Source of the DNA: Bog-532 sp965277615
Lineage (GTDB): Bacteria; Actinomycetota; Actinomycetes; Streptosporangiales; Streptosporangiaceae
DNA: 64,000 bases
Direction: 5' to 3'
NCBI GenBank assembly: GCA_965277615.1
Contig: CBDIDG010000006.1
Location: 806,001-870,000 of the forward strand
Position 1 is the stretch's first letter. Every line of letters begins with the position of its first letter. Positions 25,818 through 33,931 of the stretch are shown in pieces. The notes under the pieces were generated by a model, which was not told the DNA's origin, did no database searches, and worked only from the letters and a program-made list of their open reading frames with translations. Made by a program: the position numbers and the translations under genes.

Positions 25818-26822
25818 ATGCGGATCGGACTGCTCGGCCTCGGCCGGATCGGCTCGTTTCACGCCGAGACCCTGACCAGCCTGCCCGCCATCGAGGAGCT
25901 GGTGATCAGCGACCCGGTGCCGGCCCTGGCCGAACGGGTCTCCAGCCGGTTCGGCGCCAAGATCGCCGAAAGCCCGGAGGCGGTGCTGGCCTCGGGGGTC
26001 GACGGGGTGGTCATCGCCGCTCCCACCCCCTTCCACGGCGAGCTCATCGAGTTGTGCGTCGCCGCGGGTCTGCCCACCTTCTGCGAGAAGCCGCTATCGA
26101 GCGACAGCGCCGAGGCGGCCCGGCTCGCCCGCCGGGTCGCCGGCACGGACGTGCCGGTCCAGATCGGATACCCGCGCCGCTACGACCCGGCCATCGCCGC
26201 CATCCGCGCCGCGGTGGTCCGCGGCGACCTCGGCACGGTTCATACGGTCCGGTCCACCACCCTCGATCCCGCACCGCCACCCCGGGCCTACCTCGCCGCG
26301 TCCGGCGGGATCTTCCGCGACTGCGCCGTGCACGACTACGACGCCGTCCGCTGGGTGACCGGGCAGGAAGTGACCGAGGTCTACGCCACCGGCACCAACC
26401 AGGACGCGGAATGGTTCGCCGAGTTCGACGACGTGCACACCGCCTCGGCCGTGCTGACCCTGGACGGCGGGGCGCTGGCCGTCGTGTCCAACACCCGCTA
26501 CAACGCCCGCGGGCACGACGTGCGGCTGGAGGTGCACGGCACCCAGGACAGCCTGGCGGCCGGCCTGGGCCCCGGGCTCCCGCTGCGGTCGGCCGAGCCC
26601 GGCGTCACGTTCCCCGACGGCAAGCCGTTCACGTTCTTCATGGACCGGCTGGCTGAGGCCTTCCGGGCCGAGCTGACCGCGTTCACCGAGGTGGTGGCGG
26701 GCCGGCGTACGTCACCGTGCACGGTCCAGGACGCAGTCGAGACCGGCTGGGTCGCCGAGGCCTGCACGTTGTCCCGGCGCGAGCACCGTCCGGTCCGGAT
26801 CGAGGAAGTCCGCATCTCGTGA
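25818..26822 (+). CDS. Gfo/Idh/MocA-family dehydrogenase, inositol 2-dehydrogenase-like
   Basis: The third Gfo/Idh enzyme of the operon, 334 residues. It has IGLLGLGRIGSFHAETL (NAD loop), TFCEKPLSSDSAEAA, and GGIFRDCAVHDYDAVRWVTG, in which the His-x-x-Asp-Ala part matches the active-site helix of IolG-type inositol dehydrogenases. IolG oxidises myo-inositol at C2 to scyllo-inosose, the entry step of the pathway. The start at 25818 is preceded by GAGGAGGA; an upstream frame was rejected. A 55-base gap separates it from the TIM-barrel gene. It is the last gene of the operon, followed by the convergent VapBC pair. Confidence 0.9.
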   Translation: MRIGLLGLGRIGSFHAETLTSLPAIEELVISDPVPALAERVSSRFGAKIAESPEAVLASGVDGVVIAAPTPFHGELIELCVAAGLPTFCEKPLSSDSAEAARLARRVAGTDVPVQIGYPRRYDPAIAAIRAAVVRGDLGTVHTVRSTTLDPAPPPRAYLAASGGIFRDCAVHDYDAVRWVTGQEVTEVYATGTNQDAEWFAEFDDVHTASAVLTLDGGALAVVSNTRYNARGHDVRLEVHGTQDSLAAGLGPGLPLRSAEPGVTFPDGKPFTFFMDRLAEAFRAELTAFTEVVAGRRTSPCTVQDAVETGWVAEACTLSRREHRPVRIEEVRIS

Positions 26823-26851
26823 TCCAGGTCCGCCGCGGGCCGGTTAATTAA

Positions 26852-27253
26852 TTAGCGGGTGACGATCACGGCGGCGTGGTGGCCGCTGGCGTTTTTCAGC
26901 TTGACGTCGCCGGTCAGCAGCTCGCAGCCGAGCGCCTCAGCCAGCGCGATGTAGGCGGCGTCGTACGCGCCGAGATTGTGGCGCAGCTGCCACATGCGGG
27001 GATGGTAGGGCCAGACCGGGTGGCGGGTGATGCGCAGGCGGGAGTAGTCGGCCAGCATCTGTTCGCCGCGGTCGTCAGTGATCTTTTTCCCGGCGGCCAG
27101 TCCCCGGACGGTGGCCGCGACCTCGACGTCGAGGTGGTGCGGGGCGTGCAGCGTGCGGGGCGCTGACAGCCGCTGTCGCAGCAGGTCATCGCCCACGCGG
27201 GCGGACAGGGCGTCAATCACCAGGGAGCAGTCGACGACGTAGGTCGGGCTCAA
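26852..27253 (-). CDS. vapC: VapC-family PIN-domain toxin ribonuclease
   Basis: The 133-residue PIN-domain RNase is the toxin of a type II toxin-antitoxin pair. Acidic residues expected for the active site are present: Asp8 in YVVDCSLVIDAL, a Glu in HHLDVEVAATVRGL, and the pair in AYDAAYIALAEAL and LLTGDVKL. It begins at a TTG that overlaps the vapB stop (TTGA), so it is translated by coupling to the antitoxin. VapC toxins cleave tRNAs or rRNA. Confidence 0.9.
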   Translation of the reverse strand: MSPTYVVDCSLVIDALSARVGDDLLRQRLSAPRTLHAPHHLDVEVAATVRGLAAGKKITDDRGEQMLADYSRLRITRHPVWPYHPRMWQLRHNLGAYDAAYIALAEALGCELLTGDVKLKNASGHHAAVIVTR

Positions 27254-27495
27254 CGCCGCCCCTCGTCGCGCGCCGCCAGGATGTCGTCCATGGTCAGGTC
27301 CACCGGTTCGCGGTCGCGGGCGATCCGGTCGATGATTTCAGCGTTGGTCTCTGCGGCGGCATCAGCGTCCATCAGGTCGCGCAGATAACCCGATAGCGAC
27401 TGGCCCAGCGATCTGGCCCGATCGCGCAGGACCGCGAGGGTCGCCGGATCGACGTCGCGGACCTGGACGATACCGGCATCGGTGGGCTCGCTCAT
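27250..27495 (-). CDS. vapB: VapB/FitA-type ribbon-helix-helix antitoxin
   Basis: An 81-residue antitoxin. The N-terminal part (VQVRDVDPATLAVLRDRARS followed by LGQSLSGYLRDLM) is the ribbon-helix-helix DNA-binding region of FitA-like antitoxins. The C-terminal tail (PVDLTMDDILAARDEGRR) would wrap the toxin. AGGAG sits just before the ATG. A perfect palindrome 29 bases upstream is the likely autoregulatory operator. Confidence 0.88.
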   Translation of the reverse strand: MSEPTDAGIVQVRDVDPATLAVLRDRARSLGQSLSGYLRDLMDADAAAETNAEIIDRIARDREPVDLTMDDILAARDEGRR

Positions 27496-27523
27496 GCTCC
27501 TAGCTTACCTAGCCTTCATGCGC

Positions 27524-27539
27524 CACGCATGCATGCGTG
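27524..27539. promoter_or_regulatory. Perfect 16-base palindrome, probable VapB operator
   Basis: CACGCATGCATGCGTG is fully self-complementary. It lies upstream of vapB on the minus strand and in the leader region of the M1 peptidase on the plus strand. TAAGCT (minus strand, about 27500-27510) may be the vapB -10 box. Ribbon-helix-helix antitoxins typically repress by binding such palindromes. Confidence 0.6.
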
Positions 27540-27672
27540 CGGCGAGCTGCCCCATGTCGAAAACTGTCCTGTCGGTTTCGGGCTTGAGGAAATTGCACCG
27601 AGGCGGAACAATGAGCCCCGAATTGTCCGCTTGGTGACCCTGGGGCCGCGCTCCAGCGATAAGGAGACCGGC

Positions 27673-29460
27673 ATGGCGAGATTCCGCCGACCCATCGCGC
27701 TCGCCGTGGGGGTGGTCTCGCTGACCGCCGTCGGCCTCGGGCCGGTGGCGGTCACCAGCGGCGTCGCGTCCGCGTCCGCGGGCGGTAAGTGTTCCGCTGG
27801 CGCGCACACGCTGGCATCGCCCGGGTCGCGCCTGTACCCGGAGACGGGCAACGGCGGTTACCGCAGCGTCCACACCGACGTGCACCTGGTCTACGACGCG
27901 GGCACGAACACCTTCCTGCCGGGCAACAGTGTGGCCCTGACCGATCAGGCCACGCAGTGCCTGACCAGCTTCAGCCTGGACTTCGAACGGAGCTCGGCCA
28001 ACACCACCGCCGGGCCGGACCTGAGCGTGAAGTCGGTGACCGTCAACGGCCGGCCGGCCACATTCACGTTCGAGCAGCCCACGTATCCGGGCGACCCCAA
28101 CGGCCAGGGCGATCCCGACCCGCGGGCGCACGAGGCGTCGCAAGCCAATCCGGTCGGCGGCCCGGACAGCAACCCGCTCCCGCCGGCCTGCACGCCGGAG
28201 CTCAACGACTCCCAGGACGCCGACGCCCTCGACGGCACCCAGTGCCCGGCCAACAAGCTGGTCGTCACGCCCAGCTTCCCGGTCCGGGACGGCACCAGGT
28301 TCACCGTCCAGGTCAGCTACACCGGCCGGCCCGGCGTGCACAACGATGGTGACGGCAGCACCGAAGGGTGGTTCGCCGCCACCGGCGGCGGCTTCGTCAC
28401 CACCGAACCGGTCGGCACCGAAGACTGGATGCCGCTCAACGACTACCCCGCGGCCAAGCCAAGCTACGACTACTACGACACGATCAACGCGGGCAAGACC
28501 GCGCTGGCCAACGGCCAGCTGAAGTCGGTCAGCCACCACGGGCCGAGCAGTCAGTTCCCGGCCGGCTCGGTCACCTACCACTGGGACTCCGGCGCGCCGG
28601 TGGCCAGCTACCTGGTCGAAGACAGCGTCGGTAACTACAACCTGACCTCCCGCAAGGCCAGCGACGGGCTCACCTACTACGAAGCCCAGGACACCGGGAT
28701 CAGCGCCAAGCAGCAGGCCGCCAACCTGGCGATCATGAACCAGCAGCAGGACATCACCGACTTCGAGAGCCAGTACAACGGCCGGTTCCCGTTCTCCTCG
28801 GACGGCGTCGTGGTCGGGACCCCGTCCGCGGGCTTCGAAGAAGAAATGCAGACGATGATCACGTTCGCCGACAGCCAGATCGACACCGACACGCTGTACC
28901 ACGAGAACATGCACCAGTGGTGGGGCGACCACGTGACCGAGGGCAGCTACAACATGACCTTCTACAAGGAGGGCATGGCCACCCTGGCCGAGTACATGTA
29001 CGCCGCCCGCACGGCCGAGACCAAGGCAGGTGGCCCGGGCACCGCGGCCGGGCGGCAGGCGTTCACCAACAGCCTGATCGCGCAGTTCAACAAGCTGTAC
29101 GCCAAGACAGGCAGCTTCTGGTCGGTGGCACCGTCCAACCCGGATGCCGCCGGGCTGTTCTCGGGCTCCTCGACCTACGACCGGCCCGGTGCGGCCTATA
29201 TCGCGCTGTGGCAGATCCTGGGTACGGCCCGGTTCACCCGGGTCCTGCGCACCGTCCAGCGCGAGTACGGCGGCGGCTCGATCACCGAGCCAGAGTGGGA
29301 GGCCGCCTTCCTGCGCGGGCTCCCCACCCAGAGTCACGCCTGCCGGGCCGAGCTGAGCCAGTTCTTCACCCAGTGGTTCGACACCGCCTACCCGGCGGGC
29401 GGCGCGACCAAGCCGGCCATCACCGGCCCCGGCCTGTCCGGCCCCGGCTTCTCCTGCTAG
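27673..29460 (+). CDS. Secreted M1-family (aminopeptidase N-like) zinc metallopeptidase
   Basis: A 595-residue protein with a signal peptide: basic start MARFRRP, hydrophobic core, and an ASASA-type cleavage site near residue 36. The zinc site is HENMH at 410-414, followed by QWWGD, with the third ligand Glu433 in YKEG exactly 19 residues after the second His, as in M1 enzymes. The usual GAMEN exopeptidase motif is replaced by a region like FEEEMQTM. It is shorter than classical PepN (about 850 residues), so it lacks the large C-terminal helical domain. AAGGAG at 27661 fixes the start; a frame from 27529 was rejected. It acts outside the membrane on peptides. Confidence 0.9.
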   Translation: MARFRRPIALAVGVVSLTAVGLGPVAVTSGVASASAGGKCSAGAHTLASPGSRLYPETGNGGYRSVHTDVHLVYDAGTNTFLPGNSVALTDQATQCLTSFSLDFERSSANTTAGPDLSVKSVTVNGRPATFTFEQPTYPGDPNGQGDPDPRAHEASQANPVGGPDSNPLPPACTPELNDSQDADALDGTQCPANKLVVTPSFPVRDGTRFTVQVSYTGRPGVHNDGDGSTEGWFAATGGGFVTTEPVGTEDWMPLNDYPAAKPSYDYYDTINAGKTALANGQLKSVSHHGPSSQFPAGSVTYHWDSGAPVASYLVEDSVGNYNLTSRKASDGLTYYEAQDTGISAKQQAANLAIMNQQQDITDFESQYNGRFPFSSDGVVVGTPSAGFEEEMQTMITFADSQIDTDTLYHENMHQWWGDHVTEGSYNMTFYKEGMATLAEYMYAARTAETKAGGPGTAAGRQAFTNSLIAQFNKLYAKTGSFWSVAPSNPDAAGLFSGSSTYDRPGAAYIALWQILGTARFTRVLRTVQREYGGGSITEPEWEAAFLRGLPTQSHACRAELSQFFTQWFDTAYPAGGATKPAITGPGLSGPGFSC

Positions 29461-29508
29461 CCCACCTAGTCTCCGAGTGAAACCAGACCAGCGTCAACCA
29501 CGTAGGCG

Positions 29509-29718
29509 TCAGCCACGATCCCCGTCACGGAGTCGCTGGAGCTCGTCATCGACACCAATGGCATCGTGCATGCGTTCCCGCACTCGCTCCAGGGTGGCTG
29601 CAGCCTGCGCCTTGCGCCCGGTGGCCGCATCCCCGCGGATCAGGTCAAGGACCGGAGCAAGTCGTTCCTCAGGCAGTTGATCCACCAGATGGTGGAGCTC
29701 ATCCCGCGAGACGCTCAT
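29509..29718 (-). CDS. Small antitoxin-like protein, no toxin beside it
   Basis: A 69-residue charged helical protein starting MSVSRDELHHLVDQLPEERLA. The pattern of a helix, then QLPEERL, then a helix, resembles the N-terminus of DUF2281/PHD-like antitoxins, in which this part mediates dimerisation. No toxin gene lies next to it on either side. An earlier ATG in frame (29745) is possible. No clear ribosome site is visible. The assignment as antitoxin-like is tentative. Confidence 0.65.
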   Translation of the reverse strand: MSVSRDELHHLVDQLPEERLAPVLDLIRGDAATGRKAQAAATLERVRERMHDAIGVDDELQRLRDGDRG

Positions 29719-29803
29719 GAAGCGAGTGTACGACGCTGACTGCATCTGGCCGGGGGACAGGCTGCCACGGCCGCCAACTGCGCAGCGGCGAGCTGAGCGC
29801 CAC

Positions 29804-29835
29804 CATCGCGGAGTGAGCCGTCATCGGGGAGTGAG
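29804..29835. repeat. Direct repeat before the isoaspartyl peptidase gene
   Basis: CATCGCGGAGTGAG (29804-29817) and CATCGGGGAGTGAG (29822-29835) differ at one base and are 18 bases apart. They end 14 bases before the ATG at 29850, so they may be a binding site or a duplicated ribosome-site region (GGAG in both). Confidence 0.45.
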
Positions 29836-29849
29836 ATAGAACGATCGCT

Positions 29850-30764
29850 ATGGAGATCTTCGAAGTGGCGGCGCCCGAAGCAGGACCGAGCCTGGCCCTG
29901 CACGGCGGGGCCGGTGGCCGCCTGGAGGAGCTGACCCTGACCGCCCGCGCGCCCTATGAGCAGGGGCTGCGGGCCGCCTACCGGGCCGGATGGCAGGTGC
30001 TGGCCGCGGGCGGCGGGGCCCTGGACGCCGTCTGTGCCAGCGTGGCCGTACTGGAGGACGATCCGCTGTTCAACGCCGGCCGCGGGGCCGCCCTCACCGC
30101 GACGGGGCAGGCGGAGCTGGACGCATCGGTGATGACCGGGTCCGGGCAGGCCGGTGCGGTGGCCGCATCCAAGTACGCCCGGAACCCGGTCGTGCTCGCC
30201 CGCGCCGTGATGGAACACACCGACCACGTCCTCATCGTCGACCCGGACGTTGCGTTCCTGGAGCGGCACGGGCTTGCCGTGGTCGACCGCAGCTACTTCA
30301 TCACCGAGGCCCGCCAGCAGCAGCTGGACCGACTGACCGGCGGCCGGGCCACCACCGCCCGCCACGGGACCGTTGGCGCGGCGGCCCGCGACGCCGATGG
30401 TCACGTCGCCGCCGCCACCTCCACCGGCGGGATGGTCGGCCAGGCCGAGGGCCGCGTCGGGGACAGCCCCATCGTCGGCGCGGGCGTCTACGCCCGCGAC
30501 CAGGTGGTGGCGATCTCATCGACCGGGCACGGCGAGGCCTTCATCCGCGGCGTCGTCGCGTACGACGTCGCCGCCCGGATCCGTTACGCCGGCGCCGATC
30601 TGGCCCAAGCGGTCCGCGGGACCATCGAAGCCGAACTGGCCCAGCGCGGTTCCACCGGAGGCCTCATCGCCGTCGGCGGCGATGGCGGCATCGTCGTGGC
30701 CCACAACTCACCCGCGATGTTCTCCGCCCGCGGTACCGGCCCCGAGCCGGCCCTGAGGACCTGA
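29850..30764 (+). CDS. Isoaspartyl peptidase/L-asparaginase (plant-type Ntn hydrolase)
   Basis: The 304-residue precursor self-cleaves before Thr174 (RHGTVGAAA), which becomes the N-terminal nucleophile of the small subunit. Family marks: LALHGGAGG near the start, LFNAGRGAALTATGQAELDAS, STGGMVGQAEGRVGDSPIVG after the nucleophile, and STGHGEAFIRG. Such enzymes hydrolyse isoaspartyl dipeptides and, more weakly, L-asparagine. It sits 46 bases upstream of the LarA-like gene on the same strand, so the two may be cotranscribed, though a functional link is not obvious. Confidence 0.92.
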   Translation: MEIFEVAAPEAGPSLALHGGAGGRLEELTLTARAPYEQGLRAAYRAGWQVLAAGGGALDAVCASVAVLEDDPLFNAGRGAALTATGQAELDASVMTGSGQAGAVAASKYARNPVVLARAVMEHTDHVLIVDPDVAFLERHGLAVVDRSYFITEARQQQLDRLTGGRATTARHGTVGAAARDADGHVAAATSTGGMVGQAEGRVGDSPIVGAGVYARDQVVAISSTGHGEAFIRGVVAYDVAARIRYAGADLAQAVRGTIEAELAQRGSTGGLIAVGGDGGIVVAHNSPAMFSARGTGPEPALRT

Positions 30765-30810
30765 CGGCCCGCGAGGGAGAATGGCGACGGCGGCGGAGCG
30801 GAGGTAGGCA

Positions 30811-32097
30811 GTGCGGGTGCGGCTGGCGTACGGCACGACGGGCCTGGACATTGAGGTGGACCCGGAACTGACCACGGTCGTGGAGCCGGTGCACCAGCGC
30901 GCGATGGCCGATCCGGGGGCGGCGCTGCGGGCCTCGCTGCGCCGCCCGGTCGCCGGGCCCCCGCTGCGCGAGCGGGTGCGGCCGGGGCAGACCGTGGCCA
31001 TCTCCGCCTGCGACGGGACCCGCCCGCAGCCGCGGCACCTGATGATCCCGGCCATCCTGGCCGAGCTCGACGGGATCACCCGCCTGGAGGACGTCGTCAT
31101 CCTCGTGGCCACCGGCACCGACCGCGGCAACGACGAGCATGAACTGCGCGAGATGTTCGGCGACGAGGTCGTCGCCAGCGTGCGGATCGTCAACCACGAC
31201 GCCCGGGCCTCGGACGAACTGGCCTTCGTTGGGGTGCACGGCAACGGCGTGCCGGTATGGCTGAACCGGGCCTGGCTGGAGGCCGACGTGCGGATCACCA
31301 CCGGGTTCGTCGAGCCCCATTTCTTCGCCGGGTTCTCCGGCGGCCCGAAGCTGGTCGCCCCCGGCCTGGCCGGGCTGGACACCGTGCTGGTGCTGCACGA
31401 CGCGGCCCGCATCGGTGATCCGCGCGCCACCTGGGGCATCGTTTCCGGCAATCCCGTCCACGACGACGTCCGGGCCATCGCGGCCGCGACCGGCGTCACG
31501 TTCGGCCTAGACGTGGTGCTGAACGCGGATAAGGACATTGTGGCCGCGTTCGGTGGTGACCTGTTCGCGATGCACGCCGCGGCGTGCATCGCGGCCCGGC
31601 AGGCGGCGATGCGGCCGGTACCCGCGCCGTTCGACGTGGTGGTCACGACCAACTCCGGGTTCCCGCTCGACCAGAACCTGTACCAGGCGGTGAAGGGGAT
31701 GTCGGCCGCGCGCCAGGTCGCGCGGCCGGGCGGGACCATCATCTGCGCCGCCGAGTGCCGGGACGGCTTCCCCGACCACGGCTCCTACCGGCAGGTCCTG
31801 GCCTCCGCGCCGTCACCCCAGGGCCTGCTGGAGGCCATCCTGGCCCGCCCGCAGACCGTGCCGGACCAGTGGCAGGTGCAGATTCAGGCCCAGATCCAGG
31901 CCGCGAACCGCGTCGTAATGCACACCTCCTACCTCAGTGACACCGACCTGGCCGACGCCCATCTGGAACAGACCGCCGACATCACCGGCACCGTCACCGA
32001 CGCGCTGGCCGCCGCCGGTCCCGGCGCCCGGCTGTGCGTCCTGCCCGAAGGCCCGCAGACCATCCCGTACGTCGAGACGCGGTTACGAGGCCGGTAG
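30811..32097 (+). CDS. LarA-type nickel-dependent racemase (lactate racemase-like)
   Basis: The 428-residue GTG-started protein matches LarA: ACDGTRPQPRHLMIP (the Asp-x-Thr-Arg region), then EPHFFAGFSGGPKLVAPGLAG, where Lys180 corresponds by position to the lysine that anchors the nickel-pincer cofactor in lactate racemase (Lys184 in Lactiplantibacillus). Members racemise or epimerise various 2-hydroxy acids, so the substrate need not be lactate. The maturation proteins LarB, LarC and LarE are not in this window. A GGAG-rich stretch precedes the start. Its 3' end overlaps the convergent gene by 15 bases. Confidence 0.85.
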   Translation: MRVRLAYGTTGLDIEVDPELTTVVEPVHQRAMADPGAALRASLRRPVAGPPLRERVRPGQTVAISACDGTRPQPRHLMIPAILAELDGITRLEDVVILVATGTDRGNDEHELREMFGDEVVASVRIVNHDARASDELAFVGVHGNGVPVWLNRAWLEADVRITTGFVEPHFFAGFSGGPKLVAPGLAGLDTVLVLHDAARIGDPRATWGIVSGNPVHDDVRAIAAATGVTFGLDVVLNADKDIVAAFGGDLFAMHAAACIAARQAAMRPVPAPFDVVVTTNSGFPLDQNLYQAVKGMSAARQVARPGGTIICAAECRDGFPDHGSYRQVLASAPSPQGLLEAILARPQTVPDQWQVQIQAQIQAANRVVMHTSYLSDTDLADAHLEQTADITGTVTDALAAAGPGARLCVLPEGPQTIPYVETRLRGR

Positions 32098-32631
32098 CAG
32101 CGCTCCGACCGCGGCGACGAATCCGTCCGGGTCGTCCAGGCTGAGGGTGAGCTGGCGCACCCGCGACGGGCCCAGGCCGAACAGCGTGTCGATGCTGGGG
32201 GAGATGTGGACGGGCGGGTCGATGGTCAGCTCGGCCAGGCCCTCAGCCGACCCGTTCACCAGCCACCGGCCGTGCCGGCCGTGCACGCCGGTGGTGCCGC
32301 CCACCTTGGCCTGGGACCGCTGGACGGAGCGGACCGAACTGCGGGGGATGTCCAGCTTGAACGAACCCATCCGGACGCGGATTTCGCCGGTGTCCAGGGC
32401 GACGCCCGAGACCCCGCGGCCCGCGTGGAACAGGAGCCGGTCCAGTGAGTCAGAAAGCCGGCCCGACCACGTATCGCTGTAGCTGATCGTGAACCACCGT
32501 TGGCCCAGCGCCGCCGGGTGCTCTCCGGCCGCCTGGTGCTCCCGGATGACCGCGCGCCGGGCGGCGGCGTAGGACTCGCCCGTTTCGGCCATGCGCTGGC
32601 GTGCGGCCGCGCTGATTTTGTCGTGCGACAT
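32083..32631 (-). CDS. Conserved-looking protein of unknown function
   Basis: A 182-residue soluble protein. Its start, KISAAARQRMAETGESYAAA, is a helical segment that recurs in other actinobacterial hypothetical proteins as I recall them. The remainder is beta-rich (VRMGSFKLDIPRSSVRSVQR and LTIDPPVHISPSIDTLFGLG) and suggests a compact PH-like or Ig-like sheet. There is no signal peptide, membrane segment or catalytic motif. It overlaps the LarA-like gene tail to tail. No function can be given. Confidence 0.7.
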   Translation of the reverse strand: MSHDKISAAARQRMAETGESYAAARRAVIREHQAAGEHPAALGQRWFTISYSDTWSGRLSDSLDRLLFHAGRGVSGVALDTGEIRVRMGSFKLDIPRSSVRSVQRSQAKVGGTTGVHGRHGRWLVNGSAEGLAELTIDPPVHISPSIDTLFGLGPSRVRQLTLSLDDPDGFVAAVGALLPAS

Positions 32632-32841
32632 CGTGTCCTCGATCCAGTGACCTGTCCCGGCGCCGAGTCACTGCACAAGTGATCACGATGAACGAAAGAC
32701 AGACCCACGCGAGGGCTGAGCCGCTCTTGTCCTCGGGCGTTACGTCCAGCGCCGGGCTGGCGTAGCTCGGATCCGGCAGGCGTGGCTGCCATTTCCCAGC
32801 ATACGCCCGGCTACCGCAGCCTGCCCGGTCTGCCGCCGCGG

Positions 32842-33885
32842 CTAGCCGAAGGTGAACACGTAGGCCTGGACACCGGGATCGAGGAAGGTGATCTCGAAGG
32901 TGCGGTCGGTGATGCGGCCGGGCTGCCGGATGAGCTGGTGCAGTCGTTGCTGGGTCACGGTGCCGAAGCCCAGGTCGTCCACGTCGGTCCCGTGCGCCTC
33001 GCCGGGCGGCTGTCCGTCGATGAACAGGCGGAACCGGACCGGTGTGCCCGCCGTGGCCGGCCCCATGACCAGGTGCAGGTCCCGGGCGTGGAAGCGGTAG
33101 GCGATCTGCCCGTCGGCCCGGTTCAGGGTGACGGACTGTTCGGCCACGGTCCAGTCCCCGGACAGGGCCCAGTGGTTGAGCCTCAGCTCCGCCGGGATCT
33201 CATAAGCGTGCGGTTTCCCCGGTACCGCGCCGCCGGGGGAGGCGAAGTTCTCGGTGCGTTCGTAGCCGGTGTAGTTCTCCGATGATCGCAGCGCCTCCCA
33301 GTCGGCGGGCGCCTCCGCCCCGCGGGCCTCCACCGGCACCAGCTCATGGCCGTGGCCGTCCGAGGGGCCGTCGGAGAGGCCAGCCGAGCCGTTCTCGGCC
33401 AGGAGCTGCCGGATCACCATCTCCGATTGCTGATACTCGCCTTCCCCGAAGTAGTGATGCCGGATGCGGCCCTGCGGGTCGGCGAAGTACAGGGCCGGCC
33501 AGTAGTGGTTGGCGAAGGCCTGCCACACCGTGTAGTCGTTGTCGATCGCGACCGGGTAATCGATCCGCATGTCCTGCACCGCGCGGCGTACGTTGCCGAG
33601 GTCGTGCTCGAACCCGAACTCCGGAGTGTGCACTCCGACCACGATCAGCCCCGGCCCGGAGTACCGGCTGGCCCAGGCGCGGACGTAGGGAAGCTGGCGG
33701 AGCCAGTTGATGCAGGTGTAGGTCCAGAAATTGACCAGCACTACCTTCCCGCGCAGGTCGGCGGGGGTCAGCGGCGGCGAGTTGAGCCATTCGTTCGCCC
33801 CGTCGAAGGAAGGCAGCCTGCTCTCGACGGGGAGCCGGGCCGAGGATGGGTGCAGCCCGGCGGGCACCGGCCAACGTGGAGTCAT
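32842..33885 (-). CDS. Thioredoxin-like (DipZ/TlpA-type redoxin) protein with C-terminal jelly-roll-like domain
   Basis: A 347-residue protein. The N-terminal 150 residues form a redoxin: LRGKVVLVNFWTYTCINWLR, then PGLIVVGVHTPEFGFEHDL and YPVAIDNDYTVWQAFANHYWPALY. The redox motif reads CINW, so the second (resolving) cysteine of the common CINC form is missing. The C-terminal 150 residues (NHWALSGDWTVAEQSVTLN onwards) match the domain that follows thioredoxin in DipZ-like proteins. No signal peptide is evident. Start set at the ATG at 33885. It is divergent from the epoxide hydrolase gene across a 144-base region containing an inverted repeat. Confidence 0.85.
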   Translation of the reverse strand: MTPRWPVPAGLHPSSARLPVESRLPSFDGANEWLNSPPLTPADLRGKVVLVNFWTYTCINWLRQLPYVRAWASRYSGPGLIVVGVHTPEFGFEHDLGNVRRAVQDMRIDYPVAIDNDYTVWQAFANHYWPALYFADPQGRIRHHYFGEGEYQQSEMVIRQLLAENGSAGLSDGPSDGHGHELVPVEARGAEAPADWEALRSSENYTGYERTENFASPGGAVPGKPHAYEIPAELRLNHWALSGDWTVAEQSVTLNRADGQIAYRFHARDLHLVMGPATAGTPVRFRLFIDGQPPGEAHGTDVDDLGFGTVTQQRLHQLIRQPGRITDRTFEITFLDPGVQAYVFTFG

Positions 33886-33931
33886 GTATCCAGCATCGTC
33901 GGCCGGGCTGGGGCCCGCGCCCGGGCAAGTC

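Noticed and set aside
27505..29337. 610-codon open frame on the minus strand opposite the M1 peptidase
   Set aside because: Composition is typical of antisense shadow frames (rich in V, G, R and H), with no domain; the plus strand has signal peptide, zinc motif and ribosome site.
26852..29718. Defence island around VapBC and the orphan antitoxin-like gene
   Set aside because: Only one complete toxin-antitoxin pair; the neighbours are a peptidase and metabolic genes, with no nuclease, methylase or helicase.
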